Shown here one piece after another: positions 60,445 through 64,000 of a stretch of 64,000 nt of DNA. This stretch comes from JACOMS01 sp964352785 (GTDB lineage Bacteria > Pseudomonadota > Alphaproteobacteria > Caulobacterales > Maricaulaceae), in the NCBI GenBank assembly GCA_964352785.1, contig CAYGTI010000008.1, positions 62,001 through 126,000 on the forward strand. Direction: 5' to 3'. The notes under the pieces are model-generated. The model saw nothing but the letters and a program-made list of their open reading frames with translations. It was not told the origin of the DNA and searched no databases. Position 1 is the stretch's first letter. Every line of letters begins with the position of its first letter. The translations under genes and the position numbers were made by a program.

Positions 60445-62364
60445 ATCTAGACTATAAATTCATTTGGTTGTCTATTTGTTGCGCTCATTAATTATAGTTT
60501 GAACGTTTGAATGTTGCAGAGAAATTGTAGAATTTGCAAAATGAATTGCATCAACAACTGCATTGCCGCCCTCTTGATAAGACAGCGAAACTAAATCACC
60601 GGGTTGGCTCATGCGCACTATTGGTGCCAAATCGCTTGGAACCGCAAAAATTTTGTTTGGGTGCCCTTTCACCAAAAAATAGTATGTCACGCTTTCATTG
60701 ATAGTTTCTTGCCGGATGCGCTCAACTATACCGTTTGCTGTTTGATGGTTTTCTACATCATCTATCGCTATAGCGTTGCCGCGTCCTCGAAGGGCTTTGT
60801 TATAACTTCGAAGTGCGGCTTCCGTGGTTTTGCCCGAACCAACTATGCTATAGTCTTCTACTGAGACGAAAGCAGATGCTTTCACCAAACCAGAACTTGC
60901 TTTCAGTGTCATAAAGTAAGTCGGAACGCCGCCTATATTATACAGAATAGGGTTTGTTGCGCGGTAGCCAAAATCTTGAAATTCATCCTCGGCTGAGTCT
61001 CTAGCTGCGGTTTCAGTTGCTCCAGCCTGTTCATAAAGACGCATCCCCTTGGTGCGCGTGTTTACAAGTACAAAACCAACTGTTCCTTCGTCTGATCCGA
61101 CCGATTGCATCCCCGTGTAAAAGTAAGAATTTCCATCGCTACCATAAACAAGCGACATGCCCTTGGTGGTCTGTAATACGTCATCAGCGCCTAGCCACGA
61201 ATTAATCCAACCATGCTTGTACTGACCCCAATCTGTCAGTTGATTGCGAATAATGTGTGTTGGCTGAATCCGATCAACCCACTCAGGAGCGTTGCTATAC
61301 AGATAGGACTTTAAATCACCTGTTTGCACGTCCAAAATAATTACCCCAACCGCATCTGCACCTTTAAAGCCGATAGTGTTTTTGTATTCAGTTATGACGT
61401 AATATGGTCGTCCGGTATCATCGATTTCAAATGTCCAATCAGTACGGCCCTTTGTCGCATATCCATTATCGTAAAGGTAACGCTCAGGTTTATCATAAAA
61501 ATATGCACCTGCATTATATCGTAATTGCAATGCCTTACCGGCCAATTCTGTGACCAGCTTTACGTTGTTCTCATTGCTTGCAGATACCATGACATATCCG
61601 GGTGTTCCCTCTTTATTGTCGAGCCAACGTCGAAATTTTGAATGATTAAGGGGGCCAACCCAGAATAGTTCGCCATTTATAGCCTGAATAGACATGCGTC
61701 CAACTTTGACGCGGCTCCCTAATCCACGGTCCTCTCCTAGACGTTTTTCTGCCAAGTTTCGTGCAAGCCTGCCGTCAACACGCCGCACTTGCGACATATC
61801 AATTGTCGCAACGTCCTCAGAGAATTCTCCGATTTGCACTTCACCAGCGAGATCGTAGTAGGCTTTTGAGTGAAAAACCGCAGATGACGTTAGAAATGGT
61901 ATGATAAAAACAGAGAAAATACTGACTACTAAAAGAGCATAAAGGGGGATTTTTTTTGATTTGATAGGATTCGGTAATTTTGAGTTTAGATATGCAATAC
62001 CAAATAAAACAATGCTGTTAAAAAGGCACAGTATTGGCACATCCGTAAAGCCGTACTGCAAGGTTGGCAGTGTCAGCCAAGTATAAAGGATGTTACTGAG
62101 TATAATGAGCGGAACATATGCCCATCGTCCCGATATGTAGCGTGAGAACCCTCCAAAAATTATACCGAAAGTCAATCCGACCCATATGCTCATATTCAAA
62201 ACCCCAATAGAATAGAAATAATCTACATATATATAGGTATCAAAACTACATATCACAAATTTCGGAGTATTTATTTAGTTTTGTTGTCCTGCAAATTCAT
62301 GACTTAAGTCTGCGGAGGACAGTTTTTAAAACTATCTATAGCAGCCCAGCATATAGCTAATCTC
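60445..62364. mobile_element. Single-gene AT-rich insertion at the 3' end of a FemAB-like gene
   Basis: The DNA between the two repeats is markedly more AT-rich than both sides and holds one gene on the minus strand. Repeat to repeat the unit measures 1,994 bp. The right repeat supplies a working end for the interrupted gene, and the left repeat is its cast-off original end. This is the layout left by site-specific recombination into a gene end. No integrase, transposase or terminal inverted repeat is present, so the enzyme must be elsewhere or lost. A non-mobile origin by recombination with a homologous locus is an alternative. Confidence 0.65.
60472..62193 (-). CDS. Membrane protein with large extracytoplasmic domain, cargo of the insertion
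   Basis: A 573-residue protein. The first 120 residues contain four hydrophobic helices (VGLTFGIIFGGFSRYIS, YVPLIILSNILYTWLTLP, VPILCLFNSIVLFGIAYL, IPLYALLVVSIFSVFIIPFL). The remaining 450 residues are soluble, beta-rich and aromatic, with repeated short patterns such as NGELFWVGPLNHSKFRRWL, WVDRIQPTHIIRNQL and GGVPTYFMTLKASSG. A further small domain ends it. I cannot name the family. Start choice: ATG 62193 has GGGG upstream; a GTG 21 codons earlier is possible. Base composition differs from its neighbours, which suits transfer. Confidence 0.75.
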   Translation of the reverse strand: MSIWVGLTFGIIFGGFSRYISGRWAYVPLIILSNILYTWLTLPTLQYGFTDVPILCLFNSIVLFGIAYLNSKLPNPIKSKKIPLYALLVVSIFSVFIIPFLTSSAVFHSKAYYDLAGEVQIGEFSEDVATIDMSQVRRVDGRLARNLAEKRLGEDRGLGSRVKVGRMSIQAINGELFWVGPLNHSKFRRWLDNKEGTPGYVMVSASNENNVKLVTELAGKALQLRYNAGAYFYDKPERYLYDNGYATKGRTDWTFEIDDTGRPYYVITEYKNTIGFKGADAVGVIILDVQTGDLKSYLYSNAPEWVDRIQPTHIIRNQLTDWGQYKHGWINSWLGADDVLQTTKGMSLVYGSDGNSYFYTGMQSVGSDEGTVGFVLVNTRTKGMRLYEQAGATETAARDSAEDEFQDFGYRATNPILYNIGGVPTYFMTLKASSGLVKASAFVSVEDYSIVGSGKTTEAALRSYNKALRGRGNAIAIDDVENHQTANGIVERIRQETINESVTYYFLVKGHPNKIFAVPSDLAPIVRMSQPGDLVSLSYQEGGNAVVDAIHFANSTISLQHSNVQTIINERNK

Positions 62365-63490
62365 GCCCTGAAGTTTTTACCGCATCCAGCATGGCGCGGG
62401 CACGGCCTGAAAACGTATCATCACAGGCAGCGATTTGGCTATAACGGCGGCGTAGTTTTCCGGGCGCATCTTTGAGCGCTTTTTTACCAAGTTGTTCTGT
62501 GCGCGCGTAGGCGCGGCTGAGCGCGGCGGCGGGGCCGTGTACGGCGATAAAGCCGCTTTTGACGTTGATCTCTTCGCTGGCGTAATGGCGTTTATAGCCG
62601 TCTGTACCAGCGCCCAGATCAATGCGGCTGTATCCCAGCCCGGCGGCGTTATCAATCAGCCCCTCAAGCAGTTGAATACCCGGCGCGTAATTTTGTAAGT
62701 CACCGTCATAGGCAACGATCCAGCTATGAAAGACGGGCCCGTCTGAGAGGCCAAGGTCAATCGCGGCGATACGGTCCCCGAAATAAAGCACCTGCATATC
62801 GCAGCGTAGCTTATCAGTTGAGGTCCAGAGATGCTCGAGCAGGTTGAGCGTCCAGTCAGCCGAGAGAACATCATATTTTCCGGTTTCGGTAAATTTTTGT
62901 TTCTTCCATGTGATGAGCTGATCAAATGCGGCGCGGTCACGGCTTTGAAACTCAAAACGGCGCAGGCCTATCTCCTCCTCGGCTTTGCGGATGCGGCGGC
63001 GATGACTTTTCAGGCTGCGGCGGTAGCTGCTGTCACGGGCGTCGCGCCAAGCCTCTGCCCCCTTAGAGATGTCCATCATCGTGGCCATGTCCGTTGCGGA
63101 TGGATGCGGGGCAAGATCATCGCCGGGGTCGATGAGCGCGCTGTAGTGAAATGCGCCGATGCCAGCACGGCGCAGCATATCGCCGTAATCTATATCAGCC
63201 TGCGGCGCTGCAATGACGCCGTGATAATCCGTCATGGGCGCGCCGATGGGGCGGGCAAAGCCGCTCTTGCCCGGGCGCGGGCCTTGGTAAGGGAAGAACG
63301 CAATCGGCGTTTCGCCCTCATAGACAATTGCGATATGGGCGTCATCTCGAAGCCGGCCGATGAGGGCGGTGTAATCCGGATGAAAATAGGGACTGTAAAG
63401 CGCAGGGTTGCTGGCACGCAGGCGTGTCCATGCGGCTTTGTCAGCCGCGCTCAACTCGCCCGGTGTTATGACTTCAATCGTATGTGGCAC
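62357..63490 (-). CDS. FemAB/CelD-like GNAT acyltransferase
   Basis: A 377-residue protein of the GNAT-fold CelD/BcsL group (Acetyltransf_6), often linked to exopolysaccharide or cell-envelope modification. Marks: LYSPYFHPDYTALIGRLRDD, IPFA-like PIAFFPYQGPRPGKSGFARP and the core YFGDRIAAIDLGLSDG with SRIDLGAGTDGYKRHYASEE. The end AACDDTFSGRARAMLDAVKT with SGRD is supplied by the right repeat at 62365-62438. Its codons there (gcg, gta, aaa, act, tca) are more AT-ended than in the displaced copy. The acyl donor and target are not visible. It is intact despite the insertion at its end. Confidence 0.85.
   Translation of the reverse strand: MPHTIEVITPGELSAADKAAWTRLRASNPALYSPYFHPDYTALIGRLRDDAHIAIVYEGETPIAFFPYQGPRPGKSGFARPIGAPMTDYHGVIAAPQADIDYGDMLRRAGIGAFHYSALIDPGDDLAPHPSATDMATMMDISKGAEAWRDARDSSYRRSLKSHRRRIRKAEEEIGLRRFEFQSRDRAAFDQLITWKKQKFTETGKYDVLSADWTLNLLEHLWTSTDKLRCDMQVLYFGDRIAAIDLGLSDGPVFHSWIVAYDGDLQNYAPGIQLLEGLIDNAAGLGYSRIDLGAGTDGYKRHYASEEINVKSGFIAVHGPAAALSRAYARTEQLGKKALKDAPGKLRRRYSQIAACDDTFSGRARAMLDAVKTSGRD
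62365..62438. repeat. Right direct repeat: rebuilt 3' end of the FemAB-like gene
   Basis: Partner of 60371-60444. It contains the same 47-bp identical core (62382-62428) and lies entirely within the intact coding sequence, eight bases from its stop codon. Confidence 0.9.
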
Positions 63491-63639
63491 GTATCCCCCG
63501 CCGTTAAACTTGCGCCCGAATGATAAAGCTTAGCAAAATTTGGTTAGGGAGCGCTTAAAATATGGCTCCGGTAAATAACGCAGGGCCGCCGTGCAGATTT
63601 TTTACTGTACGGCGCGCAAGAGGTTTGCATAATCGCCTC

Positions 63640-64000
63640 ATGGGACATTCGCATTCACATCATCACGCTGGCGGGCACTCCGGCAGCCATTGCCCTACGC
63701 ATGGGGCCAAGAACCGTCGCCGCGTGGGTATTGCCGCGCTTTTGACGGGGCTATTTATGATCGCGGAAGTGGCCGGGGGGCTGATCTCCGGCTCGCTGGC
63801 ATTGCTGGCGGACGCCGGGCATATGCTGACGGATTTTGCTGCGCTCGCTATGGCATGGGGGGCGTTTACGCTGGCCCGCCGCCCGGCCAATTGGAAACAT
63901 ACGTTCGGGTTTGACCGCTTCTCTATTCTTGTGGCCTTTGTCAACGGGCTGACTTTGTTTGCCATTGCGGTCTGGATTATGGTCGAAGCGGGACAGCGGT
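63640..64000 (+). CDS. Cation diffusion facilitator metal exporter (partial)
   Basis: The first 120 codons of a CDF protein cut by the window end. The N-terminus is His-rich (MGHSHSHHHAGGHSGSHCPT), suited to metal binding. TM1 and TM2 follow as IAALLTGLFMIAEVAGGLIS and SLALLADAGHMLTDFAALAM, carrying the conserved H-x3-D metal site in DAGHMLTD and the AHKL-like TFGFDRFSIL. CzcD/ZitB-type proteins export zinc, cobalt or cadmium using the proton gradient. ATG 63640 is the natural start. The rest lies outside. Confidence 0.9.
   Translation, partial: MGHSHSHHHAGGHSGSHCPTHGAKNRRRVGIAALLTGLFMIAEVAGGLISGSLALLADAGHMLTDFAALAMAWGAFTLARRPANWKHTFGFDRFSILVAFVNGLTLFAIAVWIMVEAGQR

Noticed and set aside
60445..62364. 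Insertion sequence or transposon
   Set aside because: There is no transposase or terminal inverted repeats, and the 74-bp flanking repeats are far longer than normal target duplications.
62831..63523. Open frame of 230 codons opposite the FemAB-like gene
   Set aside because: Antisense shadow with biased composition and no plausible start site or domain.

Overview
The window comes from the chromosome of an alphaproteobacterium, most likely of the Caulobacterales/Maricaulales side (Hyphomonadaceae or Robiginitomaculaceae-like). The reasons are a gcrA cell-cycle regulator, the BolA-DnaJ-CobS-CobT neighbourhood, a split cobalamin-dependent MetH behind an ArsR-methyltransferase fusion, an XseA with alphaproteobacterial-style tandem repeats, an S16 with a long Ala/Glu tail, and about 50% G+C judged by eye. 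The genus assignment is inference. I found no tRNA, rRNA, CRISPR array, transposase or integrase gene.

Layout. 1-10 kb holds housekeeping genes: the end of ribF, an exported amidohydrolase, purD, xseA, an exported M20 peptidase, an acyl-CoA ligase, rpsP and ffh. 10.1-13.6 kb is a single-polypeptide restriction-modification enzyme of the MmeI-like/type IIG kind whose recognition-domain stretch is AT-rich. 13.7-18 kb carries a membrane protein/winged-helix pair behind a palindrome, a DUF418 membrane protein, a PhnA-like protein and a lone TadG-like protein. 18-22 kb is cobT-cobS-dnaJ-like with divergent bolA. 22-27 kb has ettA, a RhlE-type helicase and a lipoprotein di-haem peroxidase.

27.5-33.8 kb is a methionine operon. 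An ArsR-methyltransferase fusion, metF, the MetH homocysteine half, a flavin-fold protein and the MetH B12 half follow a strong palindromic operator. MetF makes methyl-tetrahydrofolate, which the two MetH parts use to methylate homocysteine. The flavin-fold gene is out of frame with its own conserved end at a (CA)7 tract.

33.8-44.8 kb is mixed: a Pr6Pr membrane protein, an AraC regulator with an S41 hydrolase, DUF4197, PPK2, a Fur-box siderophore receptor, an ABC1 kinase and an unrecognised basic protein. 44.8-50 kb contains argD with an orphan ABC-2 permease, gcrA with an upstream DnaA box, and phoR-phoB. 50-60.3 kb contains a complete RND efflux tripartite system, an M13 peptidase and an ABC exporter pair.

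The most striking structure is at 60.37-62.44 kb. A 1,994-bp AT-rich unit with one membrane-protein gene is inserted at the 3' end of a FemAB/GNAT-like gene. Direct repeats of 74 bp flank it, with a 47-bp identical core. The element-side copy restores the gene's end with synonymous codons, and the displaced original end lies 2 kb away. This is the signature of site-specific integration, but no recombinase is present. The window ends inside a CDF metal exporter gene.
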